From Paramarasmius palmivorus (lineage: Eukaryota; Basidiomycota; Agaricomycetes; Agaricales; Marasmiaceae), in NCBI GenBank assembly GCA_037176845.1, contig JAYKXP010000029.1, positions 186,001 to 250,000 on the forward strand: a DNA stretch of 64,000 nt, read 5' to 3'. A program made the position numbers and the translations under genes. Below are positions 33,681 through 47,867 of this stretch, piece after piece. Position 1 is the first letter of the stretch; each line of letters starts with the position of its first letter. Below the pieces are notes generated by a model. It ran no database searches and was not told the DNA's origin. It saw only the letters and a program-made list of their open reading frames with translations.

Positions 33681-35393
33681 ATGATCTTTGACTCCCCCTT
33701 CCGCAGAAAATTTGGGACAAATTACGCCCCCTCCCCTCAGGAAATATATCAGATTCGCCAGCTTCTAGATGAGCCGAAAAGACAGTTATGGATCCTCGAG
33801 GCAGAGATAGCGCGGTTGCAGGCTCAGCACGAAGAGCTGAAAGCCTTCATCGATGATCATAACGCCCTTTCATCGCCCATTCGACGCGTTCCCATCGATA
33901 TTCTTCGCGAAATCTTTGTTCACTGTCTTCCCGAGGATAGTCTACCCTGCCGGAACCTGCGAGAAGCACCATTGTTGTTGACGGGTATCTGCCAGAGATG
34001 GCGGGAAGTCGCTACTGCCACTCCAGCTCTTTGGAATCGGATCCATATAGCACTTCCCTTTCCCGAATATCCACGGAACTTGACATTCTTTCGTTCGTTT
34101 ATGCGGATGCGGGCCCAAGGGGTAGAGCTTTGGCTAGGGCGGGCTGGCTCGTTGCCACTGACAGTTTCCCTTTGGGGTGCCATGCCTTCCGAGCAAGGTG
34201 CACAAATCCACTACGAAGCAAGCGGTCTAGAAGAGATCGGGGAAATATATGTTGATTTTACACGATGTTTACTCTCGTACTCGTCGCGCTGGGGTTCGCT
34301 ATCATTAAAAGTTCCTTCCTGTATCCTTGATTTCTTGGGGAGTCACCAGTTTTCCCAGCTGGACGCTCTAATGGAAATCCGATCCCTTACTGGGACTCGT
34401 CGACTTCGAAACTATACGGATGACGCAACCATCACACATCCTCTGGCCAACATTTTCACGCGATCCTCCAACTCCCTTCGCATCCTTCATATCGACGAAG
34501 CATACTTTAACCTTCCTGTTCGCTGGGAGAAACTCACCGATGTGACCCTCTCTGAGTGGAACACATGCGAGCGACTCAACGCATTCAAGGCACTACACCT
34601 ACTCTCCTTATCATGCGTGTCCCTTCGTCAATGCGCTGTCCACATCGACCTTACCGCCTCTGTTACTGGTGATCCACCACTAGCGATCGCGTTTCCCTAT
34701 CTCCACAAGTTACATTTAATCTTCACTATATCTCACCGCCCAAATGTCGAGGAACTTTCATCCCAGTTCGCACTCGTATTTGATACATTGTCAGCACCAG
34801 CACTTTCCCATCTATAACTCGACTCTTCCTTCATCACAAGATCCGACTTTTTTTGCAAGGCGTCTCCCATCGTCAACTTCATTGAACGGTCCGGATGCAC
34901 GCTGAAAAGTTTTGACCAAGGCATTCGGGTGACCACAGACGGGATGGCCGACATCCTTTCTGTAATGCCCTCCCTTTCAGACCTATCTATGACCACATAC
35001 CGGCTTTTTGGAAGCACAGATCTAGGTGTAGATTTTACGCGTTTTGTGCACACAAGGCTTATCCAAGGACCAGATCCCCTAGTCCCACACCTTGAGAGTG
35101 CTTTTTTTACCTGTTGCCCTCCCTCGAATGCAGAGCCTTTGCTCGCTTTTGCTGAGGCTAGGCTCACAGGAGACGCGCCCCCATGGAAACTACAAAAGAT
35201 GAAAGCAACATTCGCAGAGTTCCTCTGCGATGCGGAGATCCCCTTACGGTTGCAGAGGCTTCGTGATCGAGGGTTGTCGATACACTGGTCTTCACCGGAG
35301 GACAGGCGCCGAAAGCTTTACCGCGATGATCCACTGGAAGGTTTAAAGAATTTTGGGAACATGGCCAGCCGTAGGTTCGGCCACATTTACTAG
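33681..35393 (+). pseudogene. F-box protein, array member D, one premature stop
   Basis: ATG at 33681 (MIFDSPFRRKFGTNYAPSPQ), coiled coil (KRQLWILEAEIARLQAQHEE), F-box (SPIRRVPIDILREIFVHCLP, REAPLLLTGICQRWREVATA) and the leucine-rich fan all match members C and E. At 34815-34817 a TAA follows ALSHL. The same frame then runs on without further damage through ERSGCTLKSF, EPLLAFAEARL and LSIHWSSPEDRR to the usual HIY end at 35393. The homologous position in member E is ALTHLY, so the stop probably replaced a Tyr codon. As it stands it makes a 378-residue protein lacking the C-terminal third. Either a young pseudogene or a truncated but expressed protein. Confidence 0.75.
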
Positions 35394-35675
35394 TCTATGA
35401 TCACTGTTTATTGTACCAGCGGGCACCGTACTACATGTTAAATTGTGTTTTGTTCTATTATCTTGTCCCTTGTTTCGGCTCGGTTCTGTATGTACATAAT
35501 GAGTTCTTTCTTTACCACCCATCACCATTGAATTCAGCCCACTTTCGATGTTCTTCTGAATATTTGCTCGACATGGGGCGGCCGTGACACACGTTGAAGT
35601 TGGTTGATTCAATCATGCATGAGCTCGAGCTCGAGCACGAGGTGAGCTAAAATTCGGCTCTTGTTTGTTACCACG

Positions 35676-37409
35676 ATGCTGGAGTCGCCTTTCTGCAACA
35701 GTTTCGGAACAAACTACGCTCCCTCTCCGCCAGAAATCGCGAAGATTCGGAGCCTTCTAGACGCTCCGGAAAAACAGCTGCGAGCTCTTGACGAAGAGAT
35801 AGCACGGTTACAGGCACAACGCGACGAGCTCAAGGACTTCATCGACAATCACCATGCCCTTTTATCCCCCATTCGACGAGTTCATACCGATATCCTTCGC
35901 GAAATTTTCGTTCGCTGCTTGCCCGAGGATCACCTCCCTTGCCCCAATCTACGAGAAGCACCATTGCTGTTGACGCGTATCTGCCAGAGATGGCGGGAGG
36001 TCGTTATCAGCACACCAGAACTTTGGAATCGAATTCACATATCACTCTCCTTCCCCCAATCTCCCCAAGGCCTTCCATCGCTTCGTCCTTTGATGGAGAA
36101 GAAGGCGCAGGGGCTGGAGGTCTGGCTGGGACGATCTGGGACCATGCCATTGACAGTATCCTTTTGTGCAGTCATACCCTCAATGGGATCGCAGGTCGGG
36201 CACATATGGCATAGTGCAGCTCTACAAGGTGCCGAGTGTCTTGTGGAGCTAAAGGCGCTCTATGTAGATTTCGCCCAACATTTGCTTCGCTATTCTTCCA
36301 GATGGAAGAGCATAACATTGAAGGTTGCCAACTGCATTCGCGAACTCTTTGGAAGGCATCCTTTCGAACGATTGGGTATCTTGACGGAAATAAAAATCAG
36401 TCGTCCAAGGGAGGAGCGTGACGCCACTACCGCACATCCACTGGCCACACTATTCAAACAATCACCCTCGCTCCGCGTACTCCACCTCGATGAAGGGTAC
36501 TTCAACCTTCCCATTAGTTGGCAGAATCTGACGGAACTGTCACTTTCACAACCATCAAGACGCGAACTGATGTTTTCTTTAACGAGTACCCCCATCACCC
36601 CATCCGAATTTTTGCGCATGCTTTCCCTTTCGTGCATGTCCTTGCGCCGATGTGCAGCAAACATCACCTTGACCACGGCTGTCATTCACGACACATCTTT
36701 ACCGATAGTCCTCCCATATCTCCACACACTGAAGTTGAGTTTCGCTATGCCATTGATGCCAATAGGACATCCACATGCAGACGCAACTCCATCTCAGCTT
36801 GCCTTCATCTTCGATGCATTAGTGGCTCCAGCGCTCACCCATCTATACATAAACGCTGCCGGTTCAACGGTACACCCTTTCGTCAATTTCCTCGAACGTT
36901 CAGGCTGTGTGCTCAAATCCTTTGAGCCACTCCTGTATCTGCCGGTTGACGGGCTGGTCGAGCTTCTTCGAGCAATGCCATATCTCTCGGACTTGTACCT
37001 GTCCCGTACAGTGGTTCGACAAGTGGATGACGAACAAGAGTCCTTTGCCGACTTCGTGAGCAAATGGCTCACCCCATCTCCGGATACCCCACTGCTTCCA
37101 CAACTTGAAAACGTTTCTTTTACGTTTTGTACCCCTTCTGACGCAGAGTCATTACTCGCATTTGCTGAGGCCAGGTGCGCGTCATATGATGGGCCATGTC
37201 GGAGACTAGGAAAGATGACAGTATCTTTCGTTCATTTTCTCACAGACGAGGAGGTCCCTCTCAGGTTACAGCGACTGCGGGATCGGGGGTTAATAGTGCA
37301 CTGGTCTTCACCACAAGACATGCGAGGAACGCTCATTCAAAGCGACGCTTTGCTGTGGGATGGGAGGGCTTCTGGAAGGACGGATCGTAGTTCAGAACAT
37401 ATTTATTAG
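35676..37409 (+). CDS. F-box protein, array member E (intact)
   Basis: Single exon, about 577 residues from the ATG at 35676 (MLESPFCNSFGTNYAPSPPE). The coiled coil is KQLRALDEEIARLQAQRDEL. The F-box is SPIRRVHTDILREIFVRCLP with REAPLLLTRICQRWREV and PELWNRIHISL. The C-terminal fan contains NFLERSGCVLKSFEP and ends LIVHWSSPQDMRG and EHIY. It is a putative SCF substrate adaptor and the last member of the array. The deletion relic at 33.3 kb derives from a close relative of this gene. Confidence 0.85.
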   Translation: MLESPFCNSFGTNYAPSPPEIAKIRSLLDAPEKQLRALDEEIARLQAQRDELKDFIDNHHALLSPIRRVHTDILREIFVRCLPEDHLPCPNLREAPLLLTRICQRWREVVISTPELWNRIHISLSFPQSPQGLPSLRPLMEKKAQGLEVWLGRSGTMPLTVSFCAVIPSMGSQVGHIWHSAALQGAECLVELKALYVDFAQHLLRYSSRWKSITLKVANCIRELFGRHPFERLGILTEIKISRPREERDATTAHPLATLFKQSPSLRVLHLDEGYFNLPISWQNLTELSLSQPSRRELMFSLTSTPITPSEFLRMLSLSCMSLRRCAANITLTTAVIHDTSLPIVLPYLHTLKLSFAMPLMPIGHPHADATPSQLAFIFDALVAPALTHLYINAAGSTVHPFVNFLERSGCVLKSFEPLLYLPVDGLVELLRAMPYLSDLYLSRTVVRQVDDEQESFADFVSKWLTPSPDTPLLPQLENVSFTFCTPSDAESLLAFAEARCASYDGPCRRLGKMTVSFVHFLTDEEVPLRLQRLRDRGLIVHWSSPQDMRGTLIQSDALLWDGRASGRTDRSSEHIY

Positions 37410-37652
37410 TCTATGCGGCGGTGAATCGCCTACAGCACATATTGTGTAGCGAAGTAATAGTGTAAACGAGCAGAGCCGCGTCTCTTTCTTTGTTACCACC
37501 ATCATATAGTGCTCATCAGACACTTCTACGTTCCTGGTTACCGCTAAGCACTCTTGACAGCGACAGTATGCTCCAGTCCAAGACATAGCCCTAGGCCTTG
37601 TCGGTGCCGGCCATTGCTGTTGCTACGAATCATTTGAATCAATCATTTGACA

Positions 37653-37658
37653 TATAAA
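37653..37658 (+). promoter_or_regulatory. Probable TATA box of the DUF4139 gene
   Basis: TATAAA 45-50 bp before the ATG at 37703, in otherwise gene-free sequence (37410-37702). Confidence 0.5.
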
Positions 37659-37702
37659 GCGCAGCTTGGAGCTCCTTTTCTCTATCTTCCACGACCAACA
37701 CC

Positions 37703-39826
37703 ATGTCTGAAAGCGAAATCAACACCGTTTCTCTTCCACCCTCGGATAGCAAGATTCTAGGCGTCAGTCTCTACCGCAATCGAGCTGAAATTACTCGGTT
37801 GTACAAGTTGAAGGTGAAGAAGGGTCAGAACCATGTCAAAATCAACTGGTTACCTTGGGATATGGATACAGAGTCGCTCAGGTGTGTCTCACAGTTGATC
37901 TTTTGAATTTTCCAGTCACTGACCATTCTATAGAGTCGAAGGACGAGGAAAGGCGACAATCCAGGATGTGAATCTCTCGGTCAACCCTCCAGAATCCGAA
38001 TCGGGCTCAACCACTACACTGGATGAGTTGGAATCCAAGAAGACGCGTATCGAGAAGGCACTAGAGAGATGCAAGAAGTCTATTGCATCTTTGGAAACCT
38101 TTTTGGGTACCGTCAGCGCACAGCATACCAAGTCTGGAGACCTAGTGTCTGTTATGAAGGACTACGATACCTCTGCAGGCGAGCTCGATGAGAAGTTACT
38201 TGGTTTGCAGCAGCAGTTGAAGGACGTCGAGAAGGAAATTCAAGTGGAACGCAAAAAGGTCGCTCCCAAGGCGCCTTATGAACGAGGGCGGCATGCGTCC
38301 ATTGGTGTCGTTGCAGAAGAGGACTCGGATGTGGAGTTGATTCTCCTTTATGGTTAGTATTAGAGCCTATCTCTAAGCCACTGTGGATGCCAACTCTTGT
38401 TGTAGCTGTCACTGGAGCCACCTGGAAAGCGGGATACGACATCCGTGTCGACACAGATGGAAGTGAAAAACCAGTCAAGTTGATTTACAAGGCAATAGTA
38501 TCCCAGGCTACAACCGAGGTACGTTGAGTCGTCGCTCCTAATCCTCATTATCATAAACTTACGGCTGTTTAGCTCTGGGAGAACGTGCCATTGACTCTCG
38601 AAACAGCAAATCCCACGTACGGCCTCAGCCTACCAACTCTTCACCAGTGGAATGTCTCAGTGTACAAGCCAGCCCCGCCTCCACCGCCTCCAGCACCCGC
38701 ACCTATGGCAGCTGTTGCTGCTATGCCACGCGCACGGAAGTTAGGGAGATCAGCTTTCTTTTCTGCTTCTGCTGATTCTGCTGAAGAGTCATTCGGGGGC
38801 CCTGCAATGGATTATGCGACATCCAGAGTTGAATCCAAGGGTAGTATGAGTGCTACTTTCCGAGTCCCGGGCTTGGTCACCATACCTTCTGATGGGGGCG
38901 AACGAAGCTTCACGATCGTGGAATTGGAGCTCAATGCGCTTATGACGTGGTTCTCGATACCGAACATCGATACAAGAGTTCATCTAAAGGTTTGTCAAGA
39001 AGCCTCTCGGCGCAAGTCACGTACACTAACATACTTTATCAGGCCAAAGTTCACAACGAATCAGAGTATACGCTACTGCCAGGAAGAGCAAGCGTGTATG
39101 TCGACGGGAGCTTTATATCCAAGTCAGATATACCGGCAGTTAGTCCCCTTGAAAAGTTCGACTGTCCACTTGGGTACGTTCGCTCCTTAGTGCTCAAGCG
39201 CTCACCCACTCATTCCCTCGGATAGCTTGGATCCATCAGTCCGGATCACTTACCATCCGCTCTCAAAGAAGTCCACCACCTCTGGCTTTTACCAGAAATC
39301 AACGAGTTACGTCTACGTGCAACGGCTCACAGTCCACAATACAAAAGTCAGCCGTGTTCCCTTGCTTAAGGTCGTCGATCGTATCCCGGTCTCGGAGGAT
39401 TCACAAATTACGGTCAAACTCGTCAATCCCCCACTGAAGGTCCCCACCAGTGTCAGCAAGCCTCAGCCCGTTGCCGGCTCTTCGGAAGCCGCAACTACGA
39501 CGGAGAGCAATGAGGGCACCAGTAGCAAACGTCTCAGTATCCTGTCCTCGTCTGGAGGCTCTACTCTGAAATCAGCTGAACGTAGCGGTGGTGCCCTCGC
39601 TTCGATTCAAGAAGTTGTCGCTTCCAGTGCCGGTCCCAACGTCAAGGTATCTGAAGGCGTCGTTGCTCAATGGGATGGCGCAGATGACTCATCGGTGGAT
39701 GTGGATGCTCTTGGGAAGAATGGGAAGATCGATTGGCTGTGCGATATTCCAGCAGGGGAGAAGGTCAATTTGACGTTGCAATGGGAGGTGTCGATGCCTG
39801 TGAAGACTCAAGTAGTAGGCCTGTGA
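37703..39826 (+). CDS. DUF4140/DUF4139 (mucoidy-inhibitor-A-like) protein, six exons
   Basis: Introns at 37882-37933, 38353-38405, 38519-38572, 38990-39042 and 39174-39225 (52-54 nt, all GT-AG) join six exons into one frame of about 619 residues. The N-terminal DUF4140 part (LYRNRAEITRLYKLKVKKGQ, INWLPWDMD) is followed by a long coiled coil (about 90-190), then the DUF4139 beta-rich core (AVTGATWKAGYDIRVD, YKAIVSQATTELWENVPLTL) with a proline-rich insert (PAPPPPPPAPAP) and a final ITYHPLSKKS...LQWEVSMPVK segment. The family occurs in fungi and bacteria, with no settled biochemical function. There is no signal peptide or membrane span, so it is probably cytosolic. A TATA box lies just upstream. 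Confidence 0.85.
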
Positions 39827-40500
39827 TCTGGCTTGTATGTTTATTTTGTTCATATCTAGTTTTCCTTGTTGAACCTACTGAAATCCGGAAATGCACTGTA
39901 TTTTTACAATCACGTTCCAGTCTACGACTTTGCCCTGCAATAACGTCGGGTTCAGGCCCGGAACCAATAGTAATCAACTGGATCGTCCACTCATCTTTCT
40001 TGAGCACAAGAATACATATTCTTTGACTCGGCAGTACAAATTACACGCTTCTTCCAGTGGATTGGAGGCCATGTGTGAACTTCGAGGTTTGGACAGGTGA
40101 ATACAAAAACTTGAGGCAACTAGATTTGAGGTGCGTATGCTAGATCCGTCTATTACAGGACTACAATACTCAACGCTAGCTGCTTAGATACTAGTATACT
40201 CGTTCGAGTCGTCGCGTCATACGCGTACCAAATGGTGGCCGGCTTGCTTGGGGTAACTGATTCCCTCTCGGATATAATGCAAACCTCCAGTTGGTCTGCT
40301 ATGTCCCTAGACATGGTCTTGATGTCTTGAAGCGATAGAAAGCTAGAATTCGCAGCTTTCTCTCCTCTGGTCAATGCGTGGGAGTTTTCATTTCAGTGCT
40401 GGGTGGCTATAAAATCCTTGCCTCTCCATTTTAGACCCTATTCGCAATCTTTTTTGTGAACCCCCATCATCTCTGCTTGCCAGACGTGAACTCTACCAAT
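39827..40500. other. Intergenic stretch
   Basis: About 670 bp with only short frames. It contains the likely TATA element of the next gene at 40408-40414. I see nothing else. Confidence 0.5.
40408..40414 (+). promoter_or_regulatory. Probable TATA box
   Basis: TATAAAA about 87 bp before the ATG at 40501. Confidence 0.45.
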
Positions 40501-41253
40501 ATGCAATCTGCTATGATCTATGCTACTTCTACCGCCTCTGTCGATGATTTCCTGGTACTTACGTCTGCTTCTTACTTCTCCTGTCTCAAAATTGATTTTG
40601 ATTATGTCTCACAGCTCACCGAGCTTGAGGAGGTGGCCGCCGTCGTCAAAAAGCTCCCTTACCTCAACGCCGCGGATGCATTTCGCTCGGTCCTGCGCCC
40701 TGCACTCGTTGGACGCGAGGTCGACGTATTGGCCATCATCGACAGTAAGCTTCCTCCTGTATCTGTTGACTTTGTGAAAAAGGGGTCAGCGGAGAAAGTC
40801 GAAGCCGGGGATGTTGACGAAGATGAGGTCGATGAAGATGTTGGAGATGTTGTTGCTGCTCACCGTGATCTTTTCTTCTACGAGCAGGAACCTTCACAAG
40901 CGATGTCCTCGACGGTCTCGCTATCGACTACCCCTATTTCGTGGGTCGGCAGCTCGATTGTCTCTCCGGCTACACCCATCAAGGAGAAGACTGCTTCAAT
41001 AACCACCACTACCTCAGCACCTCTCAAATGGATCGGCAACTCGAATGTATCACCTGCGACGCCCGTGAAAAAGACCCATATTCCCAAGCTCTGGTCTGCA
41101 ACCACCGCCACTCCACCTAGGACTCGACGCAACAAGGAAAACATAAAACCACAAGGTGGCTCCGACGACGTGAAGGCCATCAAGCGCGCAAGAAGGGTTA
41201 CACCTCCCTCGCTACTCCAAGCTATGCTCAAGAACGACAGCGCGCGCTTTTGA
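40501..41253 (+). CDS. Unknown small protein with KEN box and duplicated SPATP motifs
   Basis: ATG at 40501 (MQSAMIYATSTASVDDFL). A 60-nt GT-AG segment (40555-40614, GTACTT...TCTCACAG) is a multiple of three; removing it gives SVDDFLLTELEEVAAVVKKL, which looks more natural than reading through, so a two-exon protein of about 230 residues is likely. The N-terminal third is helical, followed by an acidic stretch (DVDEDEVDEDVGD). Two imperfect repeats, ISWVGSSIVSPATPIK and LKWIGNSNVSPATPVKK, follow, then SP/TP sites, the KEN-box NKENIK, a basic run (RRNK...KRARR) and VTPPSLLQAML. These are hallmarks of a nuclear, CDK-phosphorylated, APC/C-degraded protein, but I recognise no family. Confidence 0.65.
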   Translation: MQSAMIYATSTASVDDFLVLTSASYFSCLKIDFDYVSQLTELEEVAAVVKKLPYLNAADAFRSVLRPALVGREVDVLAIIDSKLPPVSVDFVKKGSAEKVEAGDVDEDEVDEDVGDVVAAHRDLFFYEQEPSQAMSSTVSLSTTPISWVGSSIVSPATPIKEKTASITTTTSAPLKWIGNSNVSPATPVKKTHIPKLWSATTATPPRTRRNKENIKPQGGSDDVKAIKRARRVTPPSLLQAMLKNDSARF

Positions 41254-41358
41254 AACCAATGAATGGTTTGGTTTAGCCTATCAATGACACTTTACACTTT
41301 GTCTGGTTGGTGCTCAACGCTGACACGTATAAAATTACTCCTAGGGCTTCGCTCTCGC

Positions 41359-41789
41359 ATGAGTCGTATCGATGTCGTTCGCAGTGCTGCTTGCATGGTT
41401 GGTCTTTGCGATCAAGTTATTTTCTTGTATTAATCACCAGTTTCTTCCGACAGGGATTCTCCAGCGGATCTCGTAAGTGTACGTCCTTTCTCTTGGAATT
41501 GCGACTGATATCTTCGTTCATCCAGGTATGCTCAAACATACGACGAAGGGTGCAATAGTAAAGGTATGACCGACAGCTATACATTTCATAGCTGATGCAT
41601 AGTTTTCAGATACTCGCTGGTGCAACACCCGAATGCATTGTATACAAAATTTCTCGAAGTGTATTTGTACCGACTTCTCTGCTTGGATTGGGAACGATGC
41701 TTTGTATACCATATAACTGGTTCTGCCCGCCTTGGCCTTGTGACGCGCGTGTCGTATCCAGCTTGCCATATCGCTCGAATTGCCGTTGA
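41359..41789 (+). CDS. Possible small spliced protein, unknown
   Basis: Four blocks join in one frame across introns 41398-41453, 41473-41525 and 41564-41609 (56, 53 and 46 nt, all GT-AG). They give about 91 residues: MSRIDVVRSAACM, then GFSSGS, RMLKHTTKGAIVK and ILAGATPECIVYK onward to SNCR. The first donor (GTTGGT) is weak but the same type is used elsewhere in this window. There is no recognised domain. Three frames are open in the last block, so the reading is uncertain. Confidence 0.3.
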
Positions 41790-42834
41790 CGGAGCTGGTG
41801 GAGGATCAGTTCGACTGATTACAAGTAGAGAGAGAGTGAATAATAGTAGTCTCTTCAGGTAGCACCCCAACCAAGGCAATTTAATCAAGCTTGTACTTCT
41901 CTGGAGAATCTTCTTCCTGAGCTCGGTAGCAGTCATCGTCCGAATGGCCTATCTTCAAGCTGAGTGAGTGTATCGTTAAGTAAGATCGCTAGACTTGATG
42001 TTCTGGCCGTTCATGCCACATGGTATTGAGAAAAAGCGACAGTGTCGGGATAGAGGTTGACATCGTGAATTGTAGTTTTGCCTCGTATTTCAACTCTTTT
42101 AGATACCGTCAATTAGGCCAATAACAACTAGGAAAAGAAGTACATACCTCGAAGAGTCATCCACCATTGACCAGGGCAATTCAGCAATCCGCACTTAATT
42201 GAGTCCCTACACCAAACTCGACCCGACGTCAAATTTCGCCCGGCTCTCATACAGGCTAACTCCTGCTATCTTGCTCCCTTTCGAAGACAGACCGATCCAA
42301 TGAATATTTTCAGGAAGCTTCTGCGATAGAGTTAACATGAAGGTGAGTGGCTCGCGAAGGACTGTTTGACTACCCGATTAGAGTGCTAGCCCTGGTTCAG
42401 GAGTTTGAGGCCATAATGATCCTTTCAGGTAATGAGACGAAAGATAGAATCAGAAGAATGAGTGCACATGCTTGAGATGATGGCGGTCGAGAGAGAAAGG
42501 TCTCGCGGCGCCAAATCTACTCTTTTCCTACGACCACCTCCACCTGGAAACCCACCAATATCCCTTTATCCTTGTCTTTCTTTCGATATCAGAAAGTCGA
42601 TTGTGCTTCGGTTGTATTTCATGCGCAAGTTGAGGGATCAATAGCAGGTCTTGCTTCGGCGGCAGGAATGAAGTTATCCTTCGATACAGGCTACAGCTGA
42701 GCTGAAATCGAGGTAAGGATATGATTTCGATTCCATATTATCATTGCTCGATGCTGATTGATGACTTCACAACCAGGACCTGAGCTTCATAATTTCCCGA
42801 CTGAAATGGGATTACCAATACCAGAGGCTGGTGG

Positions 42835-42840
42835 TATAAA
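42835..42840 (+). promoter_or_regulatory. Probable TATA box of the epimerase-like gene
   Basis: TATAAA (followed by G) 58 bp before the ATG at 42898. Confidence 0.5.
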
Positions 42841-42897
42841 GCAGGCCAGGGTTCGGGCCAACTAAATCTGTATTCGACAAGAGATCAAACACTTATT

Positions 42898-44310
42898 ATG
42901 GCAACTAAGAAGACCATCCTTATCACAGGTGCAACCGGTACGTGCGACGTGTTCAACTCGATACACAACGACACCTCACTGTACTTCTGCTAGGCTACAT
43001 TGGCGGTAGCGTCTTGAGTCACCTTTTGCAACGACCAGACCGCGATTCTTTCGACTTTCGAGCTGTGATACGCTCTCCTGAAACGGCAGAAAAGATCAAA
43101 GCATTTGGGGTAACACCCATTGTGGGCTCCGCTTCAGACCGGGAATTGATGTCGAAAGCTGCGTCAGAGGCTGATATTGTCATTGGCTTGGTAAGAATTT
43201 TATAGTCCCTTGCATCGTGGAGTTCATATTTGTCAGGCGGACTGTGACGACCTTGATGCCGCTGAAGCGACCTTGGCCGGTTTGAAAAAACGGTACAAAG
43301 AGACCGGTAAACGACCCGTCTTCATACATACTGTGAGTATAATGTGTTTCTTGAAGAGTATGCAACCGAGAACTGACTTCTTTTATGCAGTCTGGAACAG
43401 GTCTGTATCATCAATTACTCCAAAATCCCCACCGGGACCCACTCACTCTATTGGTAGCCAACATAATCGACAACACTGACGGAAGCCATCCGTCGCATAT
43501 CATTTACGATGACGAGAACGTGGCACAGATAGAGAGCATACCTACGACTAATCCTCATCGTCATGTTGACACACGAATCACCGCTGCTGGTCAAGAAGGC
43601 GAGTGAATTCTTCAGAATACGGCGGAAAAGGACTGACGTATTTCTCTAGGTTACGTTTTCACGTACATCATCGTACCTTCTACTGTCTACGGAACAGCAC
43701 GAAACTCATTGGTAGACGCTGGAATTTCCAAGCACAGCATTTTGCTCGCCAATGTCTTCGTTCCTGTTGCCCTTCAACGTGGCAATGGTTTCAAGATAGG
43801 CGAGGGCAAGAACATTTGGGGTAACATCGAAATCAACGAACGTAGGTCTCGGTTTTTGTAAGCTTTCTTTGCATATCCACTCATTTTATTCTTAGTTGTC
43901 GACTTCTACTCCCGTGTTTTCGATGCTGTTCTCAAAGATCCTGAACATACACCTAATGGACGCGAGGGATACTACTTTGCAAGCAGTGATGAGTGCCAGT
44001 TGATCGAAACGTACAAGATTTTAGCCGAAGTCCTCTACGAGCAAGGGAAAGGCAAGAGCCCTGAACCGACAGCGCTCAGCGAAGAAGAAGTGGAACGGCT
44101 CTTCGGAGTTGGTGACATCTTATGCTTCCAATACCCACCATTTCTGACGCTTTTGCACAGGGACCATATGTCGCCAATATCATGTCATCAAATTCGAGAT
44201 GTGTTAGTAACCGTGGCAAAAGGTTGGGCTGGGAGCCTCAAAAGACAAAGCAGGACTTCTTGGATTCTTTCCGAAAGGAAGTAGAGGAGCAAGTTCGTAG
44301 GTCTAAATAG
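42898..44310 (+). CDS. NAD(P)-binding epimerase-like protein (extended SDR), multi-exon
   Basis: The Rossmann start TILITGATGYIGGSVLSHLL (split by intron 42938-42993) is the TGxxGxxG dinucleotide site of NAD-dependent epimerase/dehydratases. Further introns: 43191-43236, 43333-43390, optional 43401-43457 (multiple of three), 43599-43649, 43842-43895 and 44108-44160. The intron at 43599 begins GCGAGT, a GC-AG intron; only that join restores QEGYVFTYIIVPSTVYG, with the family's catalytic-region YIIxPSTxYG. The protein ends SNSRCVSNRGKRLGWEPQ, as in fungal nucleoside-diphosphate-sugar-epimerase-like proteins of about 340-360 residues. Cytosolic, no signal peptide. Substrate unknown; members often act on small carbonyl compounds. 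Confidence 0.85.
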
Positions 44311-44793
44311 TAATTGTACTGTCAGACACGGCAAAGTTACACTAGTACTGTGGAATAAACAGTGCGAACAGGAAAATCGAGAAGTCTTGGTGTACGGTTT
44401 GAAAGAATAATGTGCATTGTCGAGAAAATCAAGCACCGTGCAAGGAATCACGGGAGTTTTCTGATACGAGCATAGCTGAGGTCAAAGCAGTAGACACGAT
44501 GCGTCGCGTATGGTAAAGGAAATTATTCGACAAAATCGTTCCTTCCGAGGGATAGTACTTACATGTTGTATACTTAAAGTAACGGATGGTTTACTAAGAC
44601 AAAAGTGGTATATGTACAGTACGGTATTCTGATCCATTCCTATGTCCGATAAAGAGCGAGGGGCTATCGAGAGGGGAGAAGCAAGTCCAAGGTTCGAGAA
44701 TAAGTCGTCCGTCATGCAAGTTCGTGAGAATAATGATACTGAAAGAAGGAAGGAATGGATACAGCTACTTAAGCCTGGCAGGGAAGAGAAGCT
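44311..44793. other. Convergent intergenic stretch
   Basis: About 480 bp between the 3' ends of the epimerase-like gene and the GMC oxidoreductase gene. It includes an AATAAA at 44353 and nothing else that I can support. Confidence 0.5.

Positions 44794-47867
<3,074 letters not shown>

Larger units (their letters stand above)
41254..42897. other. Poorly annotated gap
   Basis: About 1.6 kb. A small spliced ORF is possible at 41359-41789 (listed separately). From 41790 to 42830 I see only short frames without motif or convincing splice partners. Confidence 0.4.

Noticed and set aside
34929..35393. A separate gene starting at the ATG 34929
   Set aside because: It is in the same frame as, and continues the homology of, F-box member D; only one TAA separates them.
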